Positions 1 to 12,800 of a DNA stretch of 57,500 bases are shown piece by piece. The stretch is from positions 996,540 through 1,054,039 of the forward strand of contig RPFO01000102.1 in NCBI GenBank assembly GCA_009746045.1, read 5' to 3'. The translations under genes and the position numbers were made by a program. The notes below the pieces were generated by a model. The model was given only the letters and a program-made list of their open reading frames with translations, was not told the origin of the DNA and made no database searches. Every line of letters starts with the position of its first letter. The stretch's first letter is position 1. The stretch comes from Mesostigma viride. Taxonomy: Eukaryota; Streptophyta; Mesostigmatophyceae; Mesostigmatales; Mesostigmataceae.

Positions 1-379
1 CAAAAAGCACTATTATCCTCCCTCTTTCCTATGGCAGGTCACCCCTTTTAGCGTGCTCTAACAGGCTTTCACAGATTGCAGATCACCACTTTTTGTGTGC
101 GTTTACTTTCTCTTCCCATGTTGGGTCCATTCCATTTGAAAGACTGTTCCCAGATCTAACCTTACAACACCTGCGCTTGTGGCATGAAACGAATGTTGTT
201 GAAGCCAGTTTGTTTTTCAAAGCAAGCCCGCTCGCGGCTGCTGATGCTTTCAGGACATCACCATGGGTTTGCAACTCTGCTGTATACACCATGGGGAAAA
301 TGCCTATGAAGAGCCACCTTCCACCTTTCCTTGGTGGGTTTCCGTGCGCTGTCGTGTCCATGGTTGTGGATCCTCGCAG

Positions 380-509
380 CAGTCACACCGGCAGCAGCAC
401 CGCAGGATGGGTCTTGCATCCGGGCTGTGCCCACGGAGCCGCCGCCAATTACGGCCGCCTCTGCGTTTCGTGTGTGGTGGGGGGATGACAGCGAGCGACC
501 TCCCACGTG
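380..509 (+). CDS. Exon A0: start of PARP domain A ([12 protein letters not shown] segment)
   Basis: The acceptor is TCGCAG at 379 and the donor is GTGCGT at 510. The frame enters in phase 1 and leaves in phase 2. The exon ends in [12 protein letters not shown], with the final Trp codon completed by the next exon; PARP catalytic domains often open with a Pro-x-x-Trp motif just before the first beta strand. The near-identical segment at 9298-9415 supports it as real coding sequence. The upstream partner exon was not found in the first 379 bases. Confidence 0.65.
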
Positions 510-3500
510 GTGCGTCGCATGTCCGTGCATCTTTACGCTTACTAAGCACACTGCGCATGCCTGGTGGGAGTTTTGGTTTGGGTTTTTGTTTTGTTTGCTG
601 TTTTGCATTAGCGTTTGGCAATATTGGTCGATCGGTAAAGAAAAAGGTCATCTGGGCCAATTTTAGTTTAGACTGGTCTAGTTTTTTGGCTTCATTTCTG
701 TCACGCACTCACTCACTCATTCATTCACTCACCCACTCACTCGCTCGATCCCTCCCTCCCTCCCTCCCTCCCTCCCTCCCTCCCTCCCTCCCTCCCTCCC
801 TCCCTCCCTCCCTCCCTCCTCCCTCCCTCCCTCCCTCCCTCCTCCCTCCCTCCTCCCTCCCTCCCTCCCTCCCTCCCTCCTCCCTCCCTCCCTCCCTCCT
901 CCCTCCCTCCCTCCCTCCCTCCCTCCCTCCCTCCCTCCTCCCTCCCTCCCTCCCTCCCTCCTCCTCCCTCCCTCCCTCCCTCCCTCCCTCCTCCCTCCCT
1001 CCCTCCCTCCCTCCTCCCTCCTCCCTCCCTCCCTCCCTCCCTCCTCCCTCCCTCCCTCCCTCCCTCCTCCCTCCCTCCCTCCCTCCTCCCTCCCTCCCTC
1101 CCTCCCTCCCTCCCTCCCTCCCTCCCTCCCTCCCTCCCTCCTCCCTCCCTCCCTCCCTCCCTCCCTCCCTCCTCCCTCCCTCCCTCCCTCCCTCCTCCCT
1201 CCTCCTCCCTCCCTCCCTCCCTCCCTCCTCCCTCCCTCCTCCCTCCTCCCTCCCTCCCTCCCTCCCTCCCTCCCTCCCTCCCTCCCTCCCTCCCTCCCTC
1301 CTCCCTCCCTCCCTCCCTCCTCCCTCCCTCCCTCCCTCCCTCCCTCCCTCCCTCCCTCCCTCCCTCCCTCCCTCCCTCCCTCCTCCCTCCCTCCCTCCCT
1401 CCCTCCCCTCCCTCCCTCCCTCCCTCCCTCCCTCCTCCCTCCCTCCCTCCCTCCCTCCCTCCCTCCCTCCCTCCCTCCCTCCCTCCCTCCCCCCCCCCCC
1501 CCTCCCCTTTACCCCCCCCCTCCCTCCCTCCTCCCTCCTCCCTCCCTCCTCCCTCCTCCCTCCCTCCTCCCTCCCTCCCTCCCTCCCTCCCTCCTCCCTC
1601 CCTCCCTCCCTCCCTCCCCCCTCCCTCCCTCCCTCCCTCCCTCCTCCCTCCCTCCCTCCCTCCCTCCCTCCCTCCCTCCCTCCCTCCCTCCTCCTCCCTC
1701 CCTCCCTCCCTCCCTCCCTCCCTCCCTCCCTCCTCCCTCCCTCCCTCCCTCCCTCCTCCCTCCCTCCCTCCCTCCCTCCCTCCCTCCCTCCCTCCCTCCC
1801 TCCCTCCCTCCCTCCCTCCCTCCCTCCCTCCCCCTCCCTCCCTCCCTCCCTCCCCCCTCCCTCCCTCCCTCCCTCCTCCCTCCCTCCTCCCTCCCTCCTC
1901 CCTCCCTCCCTCCCTCCCTCCCTCCCTCCCTCCCTCCCTCCTCCCTCCCTCCCTCCCTCCCTCCCTCCCTCCCTCCCTCCCTCCTCCCTCCCTCCCTCCC
2001 TCCCTCCCTCCCTCCCTCCCCCCTCCCTCCCTCCCTCCCTCCCTCCCTCCCTCCCTCCCTCCCTCCCTCCCTCCCTCCCTCCCTCCCTCCCTCCCTCCCT
2101 CCCCCTCCCTCCCTCCTCCCTCTCTCCCTCCCTCCCTCCCTCCCTCCCTCCCTCCCTCCCTCCCTCCTCCCTCCCCCCCCCCCTCCCCTTCCCCCCCCCT
2201 CCCTCCCCCCTCCCTCCCTCCCTCCCTCCCTCCTCCCTCCCTCCCTCCCTCCCTCCCTCCCTCCCTCCCTCCCTCCCTCCCTCCCTCCCTCCCTCCCTCC
2301 CTCCTCCTCCCTCCCTCCCTCCCTCCCTCCCTCCCTCCCTCCCTCCCTCCCTCCCTCCTCCCTCCCTCCCTCCCTCCTCCCTCCCTCCCTCCCTCCCTCC
2401 CTCCTCCCTCCCTCCCTCCCTCCCTCCCTCCCTCCCTCCCTCCCTCCCCCCTCCCTCCTCCCTCCCTCCCTCCCTCCCTCCCTCCCTCCCTCCCTCCCTC
2501 CCTCCCTCCCTCCCTCCCTCCCTCCCTCCCTCCCTCCCTCCCTCCCTCCCTCCCTCCCTCCCTCCCTCCCTCCCTCCCTCCCTCCCTCCCTCCCTCCCTC
2601 CCTCCCTCCCTCCCTCCCCCTCCCTCCCTCCCTCCCTCCCTCCCTCCCTCCCTCCCTCCCTCCCTCCCTCCCTCCCTCCCTCCCTCCCTCCCTCCCTCAC
2701 TGGCTGCAGGGGCACCATGGCTCCTTCGTTCCAGTTCAAGTGCGTGGCTCTCAACCGCAATTCAGGCGAGTACAAAGCCTTGTCTGACCATGTGAAGAAA
2801 TTCGGCCTCGATGTTACAGCTGTCACACGCGTCCAGAACCCGAAGATGTGGAAGCAATACTATGAGCAGAGGGTAAAGATGCAGAAAGCGAGAGAGAAGC
2901 CCAGGAAGATAACGGCGGACCTGCCACCCTACAACGTGCATGAGGTGGGTGCCCCTTGCTATCGACAAAGCAACAAACCACATTTCAATGTTAATAAAAT
3001 TGTTGCCAAAGCGGGGAAGGGACTTAACGATAATTGGCCAGTCCACATGTCTTTGTACTACAATATGTGTAGCTGGATCTTACATTGTCATAGTTAGCTG
3101 CTTATAATTGATAATAACTACCAGATTATGTCCAGAATAATAACATGGTAATGGCAGTGGCAACATGAATGAAGCGCGTAGCAGGATGTTGAATTCTAAA
3201 TGAGATAACTAGTACCAGGCGCTGATCATTAAAGTGCTTGTGCATTACTGAACGAACGAATGAATGAATGAATGAACGAAGGAACAAAGGAACGAAGGAA
3301 CGAATGAACGAACGAACGAACGAACGACCGAATGAAGGAACGAACGAACGAATGAACGAACGAACGAACGAACGAACGAACGAACGAACGAACGAACGAA
3401 CGAACGAACGAACGAACGAACGAACGAACGAACGAACGAACGAACGAACGAACGAACGAACGAACGAACGAACGAACGAACGAACGAACGAACGAACGAA

Positions 3501-3823
3501 CGAACGAACGAACGAACGAACGAACGAACGAACGAACGAACGAACGAACGAACGAACGAACGAACGAACGACCGAACGACCGAACGACCGAACGACCGAA
3601 CGAACGAACGAACGAACGAACGAACGAACGAACGAACGAACGAACGAACGAACGAACGAACGAACGAACGAACGAACGAACGAACGAACGAACGAACGAA
3701 CGAACGAACGAACGAACGAACGAACGAACGAACGAACGAACGAACGAACGAACGAACGAACGAACGAACGAACGAACGAACGAACGAACGAACGAACGAA
3801 CGAACGAACGAACGAACGAACGA

Positions 3824-3854
<31 letters not shown>

Positions 3855-6800
3855 AGCGAGCGAACGAACGAACGAACGAAGGAACGAACGAAGGAAGGAA
3901 CGAACGAACGAAGGAACGAACGAACGAACGAACGAAGGAACGAACGAACGAACGAACGAACGAACGAACGAACGAACGAACGAACGAACGAACGAACGAA
4001 CGAACGAACGAACGAACGAACGAACGAACGAACGAACGAACGAACGAACGAACGAACGAACGAACGAACGAACGAACGAACGAACGAACGAACGAACGAA
4101 CGAACGAACGAACGAACGAACGAACGAACGAACGAACGAACGAACGAACGAACGAACGAACGAACGAACGAACGAACGAACGAACGAACGAACGAACGAA
4201 CGAACGAACGAACGAACGAACGAACGAACGAACGAACGAACGAACGAACGAACGAACGAATTAATGATTTAATGAATGAATGAAAGAATGAATGGATGAA
4301 TGAGTGAGTCAGTGAGGGAGGGAGGGGAGGGAGGGAGGGAGGAGGGAGGGAGGGAGGGAGGAGGGAGGGAGGGAGGGAGGGAGGGAGGGAGGGAGGGAGG
4401 GAGGGAGGGAGGGAGGGAGGGAGGGAGGGAGGAGAGGGAGGGAGGGGGAGGGAGGGAGGGAGGAGGGAGGGAGGGAGGGAGGGAGGGAGGGAGGGAGGGA
4501 GGGAGGGAGGGAGGGAGGAGGGAGGGAGGGAGGGAGGGAGGGAGGGAGGGAGGGAGGGAGGGAGGGAGGGAGGGAGGAGAGGGAGGGAGGGAGGGAGGGA
4601 GGGAGGGAGGGAGGAGGGAGGGAGGGAGGGAGGGAGGAGGGAGGGAGGGAGAAAGGGAGCGAGGGAGGGAGGGAGGGATGTACAGACGGACGGACCGACA
4701 GACCGACCGACCGACTGTGGGTGGGTGGGTGGGTGGGTGGGTGGGTGGGTGGGTGGGTGGGTGGTGGGTGGGTGGGTGGGTGGGTGGGTGGGTGGGTGGG
4801 TGGGTGGGTGGGTGGGTGGTGGGTGGGTGGGTGGGTGGGTGGGTGGGTGGGTGGGTGGGTGGGTGGGTGGTGGGTGGGTGGGTGGGTGGGTGGGTGGGTG
4901 GGGGGTGGGGGTGGGTGGGGTGGGTGGGTTTAGTGATAAATGAATGAATGGGTGTGAGTGAGGAAGGAAGGAAGGAAGGAAGGAAGGAAGGAAGGAAGGA
5001 AGGAAGGAAGGAAGGAAGGAAGGAAGGAAGGAAGGAAGGAAGGAAGGAAGGAAGGAAGGAAGGAAGGAAGGAAGGAAGGAAGGAAGGAAGGAAGGAAGGA
5101 AGGAAGGAAGGAAGGAAGGAAGGAAGGAAGGAAGGAAGGAAGGAAGGAAGGAAGGAAGGAAGGAAGGAAGGAAGGAAGGAAGGAAGGAAGGAAGGAAGGA
5201 AGGAAACGCGATCCAGTTGGGGAGCTCTTGGCCATAATGCTTAAGTAGGGAGCGGAGACATCCATGCTTCTCTAACTGCCAAGGAGGCAGGCCACAGGTG
5301 CAATAAAGACTGCTCACTGGAGTCAGGCCTTAACTGCTGGTGCAATAAGACCCGAGGTCAGCTGACACATAGCTTATGCATGACTTAAGGCAGCCCCATG
5401 GTCCACAGATAGCCGTGGAGCTACTGCGAAAGACGTTCATTTGGGAGAATACGGGGGCTCCTCCCGAGGTCTGATCGAGGGTTTTTAGGGGCATATCCAG
5501 GGTTCACCCACGACTCCCATTGCGGGATTTAGGTGAGTTATCTCAAGGAAGAGCACAAGATTGCGGAAGCTGCGCGGCTATCTACGCGTACCGGCTGCCA
5601 GGATGTGGAAGACTGAGCGAGAGATAGTGGGGGGGAAAGGGGGAATGCAGAGAATTAAGAAAAATGGGCATGGAAAAGAAGTTTATATTAATTGATACAA
5701 AATAGGGGTTGGGGAAGTGCAAGGACAGATATGTGATGTTGTGGCTGTAATATAGTGAGGCATGGTAGGATGGCAAGTGACAGAGGTCGAAAGTTCTGGG
5801 CGATTTTCACGTGCCTGGGTTTGCCATGGCCAGTTGGCCACCCTACAAAAGCATCCCCCCCCCCAAAAATGAGAAACAGTGCCTAGTATGGAAGCCTTTT
5901 TGTCTAACCAGCTGTCTGAGCAGCTCTCTATGAGCATACTTAAGCCTCTTATTTCTCTAACCACACTCAGTTGGCCAATAGGCCACCTGCCATCTTTTTT
6001 CTGCATCCTCATGTTGTGCATAGGATTAGCACCCCTTCGGGTTTGTTTTCAGTGTGTTTTGTGTATGCCCACTTTTCGGCGCAGCTATCACAGCAGCTAT
6101 AGCTTTGGCGGTGACTGGGGCATGCTTTGCAATGCTCCGCGCTTACCAATTTGGCATTTTTACTCTGCTGAGCACTCAGTGTGCCTTCACGATTCCTTTA
6201 CAACAGTGAGCCAGATAGCGCAAAGGTTCTCTTAGATCATTATTTCTTGCATCTTTTTTCCCGTTGAACGATTGCACCTATCTTGGGAGCACCTTATCTG
6301 ATTCGCCGCATGTACAACCAGGACCCAACACATCTTGCAATAGCAGAACTCCCGAGAACTGCTTGCAGAGTTGACTTCTCTACTCCTGTCCTTGCATCGT
6401 TCGTGTGTATCACTGGCAGAGCCTCCTCTTCCACTGCAGCAGCAGGGATGGCCACGCCAAAGTATACGAAGATGTGAGTAGCAAGACAAGGGAACTGGGA
6501 TTTATCCTGGCGCTCACACTCGCATGCTAGTTTGAGCTCCATCAGCTTTCTTTTGAAACCATAGCCTCATTTTAAAAGGGGCGATGAGGGGTGTTTAGGA
6601 TAGATAGAAAATATGTCCTCAGAAAATCGCCATTTTGTTACAAACAGAATATGGGACCCACCAGTTGCATGTGTCCCCGGCAGCATAATGGCCAGCTATT
6701 GCTCCTACTTAAGCAGCATTGTTGAAACTTGGTTGTAGACATCGCATATCTTCGAGTACGTACGTAGTGGGGACATCCCAGGTGTACTCTCTTGTAATTG

Positions 6801-9800
6801 ACAAGCAGATGACTGACCGCTGCCAAGGAGCTCTACTGCGGCTCATCATGATAGGGCTCTACACTGCTGCTCTTAGGCAGGTTAGCGCTGATAATAGTAG
6901 TAAGCAGGCAAGTATTGCTGTGATTGTACAAGCTAATGCTGCCGTAACGGCAATGCATAGCTATCAATTAATTAGTAATGCTGCCGTGGACTCGCGCTGC
7001 TATTGTGGTATTGTTGCATGGTATCGCATGCTCCATTTCCAGTGTATGCTAACAAAATCAGTCCCTTCCTAACGTTTGGATTTTCATCATTGCTAGAAGC
7101 ACTACCATGTAGTTAAAAAGGCGTGGCCACAAGCCTTCAATGCCTAGTCTGTCTACTCTCATCACAAAGTTGTAGCTAGAGGCACTACCACGTAGTCAAA
7201 ATGGCATGGCCACAAGCCTCGCTTATTCTGTCTGTACTCTGCTGTCATCAGCTGAAGTCTCGCCAAGGCTGTCTGTGATCCCTGTAATCTGACATAGAAA
7301 GCTCCAAGTGCTAGAAAGTAATGGCCCAGAAAGTTGAACCGCTGTGGCTGTCGTCTTCAGACCTTCTTTATGGATTACTGTGTGGTCACATTAGCGATGT
7401 CGTTGGCCTTTGAGTACCTTTTGTCCATCTCTGTGCTGCGACCCACTAGCAAGCTAGGCTTTGCAGGGTCCACGCGATCCTCGATCGCACCGCCTAGTTC
7501 AGAAGTAAAGATTCCACGGCAATGAACCTAGAGAACATGAGAATCCTTCCACCAGAAATCAGCCCAGCTGATCAGGAAATCAGCAGGCATGGGCTGATTT
7601 CCTGGTTCTCCGACTCATCGGTGATGCTGTGGTTTTTGCTTGTGTGCACACCTGCAGGGACTGGACCTGCCGTTGCCAACTGGCCGAGGCACGTTCGGTA
7701 CTGGCATCTACCTGACCGATGACCCCCGCAGAGTGGAGGCACGGGACAATTACACCGGCAAGCTCTATGTGTGTGCTGCCCTTCTCGGTGATGTGCTGGC
7801 TGTGCCTGCACGGAGTGATTTTGCTCCATGGCAGACAGCGCCCGAGAAAGCCATTGAAGAGCGGCGAACACCAGCGGACACACATTTTGACTCAGTCGTT
7901 GGCCGGCGGGCTCTGGATGCGTACGGCAATACTGGCCCCAACGAATTCGTCCTCTACCGGCAAAGCGCCATCTGTCCCATGTACATAGTTGAGTTTGCAG
8001 GCGCCAGAATCAGCAAGAGCTACCCATCGCCGCAGGCATATCGTGGCGTGCCTGATTTCGCGCGCAGGAGCAAGGGTGCGCGGGGGCCAACCGTGCCAAA
8101 TCCATTCGGCACGGTGGCAGGCTCCAGCAACTACGTTGACGACAACAGTTGCTGGGATTGTTTCCTCCACAACTTCTACCATGCAGCTTCCCCGCCAGTT
8201 GCCGCGGTCCCTGCTGCACATGTTGGCAATGCAGGACGGTCCCCTACACCCGCACCAGCAGAAGCTACACCAGTGCGGATGACGTCACAGCCAGCGGCAC
8301 CCACATCTATGGCAGCCGCAATACCAAGCGTTGCATGGCAACAGGCCACAACGTCTCCAGCATCGGCAGCACCCGCATTCAACCCAAGCCAGGCTGGTAC
8401 GCCCGGGCCTTCGGCACCGGCAGCATCTGCGGGCAATGTAAAGCAGGCTAATGTGTCCGCCCATGCGCCCACTGCCGCTGCAAACACAGGTGAGGGGGGG
8501 GGCTCGCTGGCTGTCGCAGCCATGCGATGTTTGTTTTGTAAATGGGCAGGCATAGCCAGCTTATCTTGCTATTACGCAAGTTCTGGTATAGTTGCAAGAC
8601 TCTCCCAAAGAGCTGTTTGATTGAACCTGTAGCCTGCCTTTCAAGGCAACGAGAGAAATTGGCGGTTTCTACCCCCTTGTTTTGGAGGACAAAGGGTAAT
8701 TACTCAGTTAGTTTGCTCCTTGTGACTCTCCCGTTGGAGGCCCGCAAATGAGTGGATGGTATGCCTGTTCGGTCAGCATGTTCCAGACTAACATCGATCG
8801 CAAGCAGAGAACTGGGGGGGGGGGGGGGGGGAGTGCGCGGAGCCTAGCAGCGGTTTAAAAATTGTCATCCAGGTCAAGTTAAAGGTCATCGCCTTCTAAG
8901 TTTAGGATCAACAACTTAAACTTCACAGTGCTGGATCTCACAGAAGCGTGTGAGAGCCGATGGCAGTATGCTTGTCATCTTACCGCAGCCTTCCACTCTA
9001 GCTTCCCAGGGTTTACCAGAAGCTCTCGAGAAGGATTACAATTAGAGCCCTGCTGCTGCAGCTCGTAAGTCTCCATTGTCTTCATTCTGAGCATGCACAA
9101 GCAAGATTTACCTGCCCATGGATGGGGGGGGGGGCAGGCGAGCGCGGTCTTTACAGGGAATGCTGCATAGCCATGCCCACTTTCAAGCTCTCAATTACTG
9201 CTTGTTATTCATGTCAAAAGCACCTGCTGCTTTCCTAATGCCCCGATCTCGTGTTTGCTTCCGATGATGACCCGGTTTATGGGTGCACGGCACGCAGCAT
9301 CACCAGGATCTCGGGAAGAACTCTGCGTCAGTGCCGCGCCCACTGAACGCCCCCCGGCCAACGCCTCCGCGCCTCCCATGTGGTGGGGGGATGACAGCGA
9401 GCGACCACACACATGGTGAGGGCATCGCATTTTTGTGCACGAGATTTGCTTCATTCCCAGAGACGGTTTAGAGGTGTGGCTCAAGCATTGTGTAGACCAT
9501 GAGAGATTTTCTGTTGATCATTCTAGTGCGCCTTCGGTTAATGTTGCACCATTGACCTTGTCCAACATCGTGGGCCCTTGTTTAATGGCCTTATTTGTAG
9601 AAGCCGCATGCGCCGGCTATTTTGCCAGCACCTCAACCGTCCATGTCTTAAAACGTAATTGATTGAATGGTTTTAATTGCAACAACTAAGCTAGCAGAGG
9701 CAGGTTGAGATTTCCTGCACGTGTTGCAGCAAGGAAGCATTATGTCCTCGTTCAGATGTTGTTGTAGGAGCTTTTATGGTGTTTTTTATTTTTCCTTTAC

Positions 9801-12800
9801 TGTCTTGCATCAAAATAACGTAGTTGGCTATTCAGAACGAACTCGGAGCAAGTATACATTCCCCCCCTCCCCTCACGAATTTCGACCGTTGGGGGAGGGG
9901 AGGGGAAGGCTTGCCGACACCCCACCCACACACAAAAGGCACCTGGGGGGGGGGGGGGGTGTTGAAAATCCCCTCACCCTTAAAATTCACCTGGGGGGTG
10001 GGGGATTGACTTCAAAACTCCCCCCCCCCCCCCTCCCTTACCTCCGTATTTTCACCTTCAAACGCCCCTGGGGCTCTCGTAGAGTGCCAGATGCGCTTTG
10101 TGAGACGCAGCACGGACAGGCGAGTGCGTGGGTTATCTGCTGATTTGTTGCTTTTTTAAGAGTATCTTACCACGGGGGGGGGGGGGGGGCGTGAGGAGGG
10201 AGGGGGGTGGGATGGGGTGAGGGGGTGAGGGGGTGAGGGGTGAGGGGGTGAGGGGGTGAGGGGTGAGGGGGTGAGGGGTGAGGGGGTGAGGGGTGAGGGG
10301 TGAGGGGTGAGGGGGTGAGGGGGTGAGGGGGTGAGGGGTGAGGGGGTGAGGGGGTGAGGGGTGAGGGGGTGAGGGGGTGAGGGGGTGAGGGGGTGAGGGG
10401 GTGAGGGGGTGAGGGGGTGCGGGGGTGGGGGGGCATGGAGAAGGAGAGGGAGGGGGGGGGGGAATCCACCCCCTCAAGCCCCCAAGCCCCCGAAAATAAA
10501 CCTGGGTGGGTGGGGAATCTCAACACGGACGTCTCCAACATACACATGTCCGGGTTGTCGTGAACACCCAGAGAGACGATATACCGAAAGCAGATCATTC
10601 GTGGTTTTGTGCCACCGCCTGACTGCTCTCTTGGGTGGTTAATTTTGAGACCATGAGCTCAAGAAACTCCGGTGATAGCCTCTGCACAGATCCGCGTGGC
10701 ATGACACGAGATGCATGCGCTGTTGGAGAAAAGAAGTATGGAGGACACAGCAACCGCCTTGTTTCAAAAGTGCCTTCTTGCACCTGGGGTGAATGCCTCA
10801 GTGCCTCTGCTACATTTGAAATAGTACTGCGTTTCTCTCTGCCCTTTACCTACTCCAACCTTCGGTGGCCACTCAATCGAGTTTAAAAAGCCTGCACTTC
10901 TTACTGACTCACAAACAATCAATGATTTACGGTAGATCTGACAGCTTTACGGTAGCTCTGACGGCCTTACGGTAGATCTTATGCGTCTGCTGTGGCCCAC
11001 CCTGTCGTTCTCCTTCCAAGCCCCGCACTCCCTTCCTTACTCCGATAACGTGCTGTATGAGTATAGGGTAGCACTTCCACCGCTTCGTCTTGTAAAATTT
11101 TTTGCTGCATTCAGTTGTAATGTGACAAAAATTCAGCAATTGCAATCAAGCCGGTTGATATGCCAGACGACAGCATTTAGCAGCATAGTAGCGACCAGCG
11201 CTGTTTGCTCTGCAAAACCCAAGGCAAACCTTGCTTTATTGTATTGTTTTCGTTCAATGTAACATGCTTTACAGTATAGTTGCTATTCATAGTTGCTGCT
11301 TTACAGTATAGTTTGTCCTACCTCTCCTGGACACATCTCCTGGACTGGTCTCTTATGCGGCAGAACGCCAATGTATGATTCTGCGTGTGACATATACCAT
11401 ACAAAGGAATAAGTAGTTACACCGGTTCACTCATGAGAATCACCAGCCCATGTATGTCACAAGATTGAGTATACTGGACCATCCTGAATGAATGGCAAGG
11501 TGGAACCGATGAATAAAAATATCAGTTTGCAGTGCATCCCCTAGGCAACAAAAAAACATGGGTGGGTGGGCGTGTGAAAGAAACTACCAACGAAGAGCTG
11601 CTTTTGGATATATACCTTCAGCAAAGCAGGACAGCCGTTGACATCCGTTGCTCAATTTCTGTGTAACGGCACGCTTGCGTCACAGACTCCCTACTAATCA
11701 AATGAACTCAAAAGTATAGTATTCTTTCTCTAGTTCCAAAGCCCACTGGGGCTTGGCACGCAAAGTGCTTTCGCCAGAAAATATGGCCGCTGACAAGTGG
11801 CAGCCATCACGTCATAAACATATGACGCGGGATTTTCAGCAATGACATACATTCCGTACCAAAGCCGTGAACTAATGGCCCGCGGCCTGACCCAGGGCAG
11901 CCGGCACACAATTTTCCATGTTTATCTAATGAATTGTCGATTGCATGCCAACTGCACGGCTGGTGGGACTTGGTCGGTGACTCTCCCAGCCTTAGGCGGT
12001 CTTTCTCGTGCCACTATACCAAACTATTTCAAAATAAATGATAACTGATCCTACTGTGCTTGTATTACACATGAGTAAGCGCTTGCTATTTACTAACTGG
12101 ACACTGATAGGCGATTTGCAGCCCTCTGCGTGTAACCGACATCCTAGTTCTTTACAAATACGGATACAAACGGTCTTGCTGTCCTTGTATTGCACATGAT
12201 TACGCGCTTGTTATCTGCAGGACCGCAACGGACAATTCACAGCCTTTTGCCTGTGTGGCGCTCGAGAGTGACTCGGCGGAGTACCGTATGTGGGCTGCCC
12301 AGATGATGCTGTCTGGCCTCCAGGTTAAGGCCGTCACTCGCATTCAGAATCCGCGGCTGTGGGACCGATACGTGCTCTACCGGCACCACATGCTTCAAGA
12401 CAATGTCCTGATCCCGGGTGCACGACCTGACCTTCCGGTGTTTGATCTCCATTAGGTGAGGTGGCGCTTGTTATCTGGTAACAAATCAGTGCATTACTTG
12501 TTGGCACATTCATTTGCAGTAACATCTTGAATAACATCGTTGATACCTCGATACTTTGGTTCGCTCATCCCATCTGCATGAGGTGAGGAGGCACCCTGGC
12601 TCCCAAGTAGTGTATCGTTACAACGAAATATTATCATAGCTAATGCTGGCCTTCTATTCGTGTCTCGCTTTGGGTTTATGCTGGCAAAGCTGTTATCTAC
12701 CGCACTCGGACAGCCTTCGCTGCAGTGTTGCCTCCCCTGGCGTAAAGGACTGTACCGGCCGCATTTCCAGGCTTGCTCCCATATCAATCGCCTCGGTTTG

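Noticed and set aside
2714-2721. Start codon of a separate PARP gene (CACCATGG)
   Set aside because: The homologous exon B1 has the same borders without ATG, and the phase fits the upstream WWGDD exon. It was kept as an alternative only.
263-3097. A 944-codon open frame running through the CCCT array, and other giant ORFs in arrays (3245-5317, 17939-19019, 42571-44744, 45971-47020)
   Set aside because: They exist only because tetra-, penta- and minisatellite units lack stop codons. Both strands are open and no conserved domain is present.
10195-10434. Telomere-like G-rich repeat
   Set aside because: The GGGGTGA unit matches no known telomere type and sits inside an intron with coding exons on both sides.
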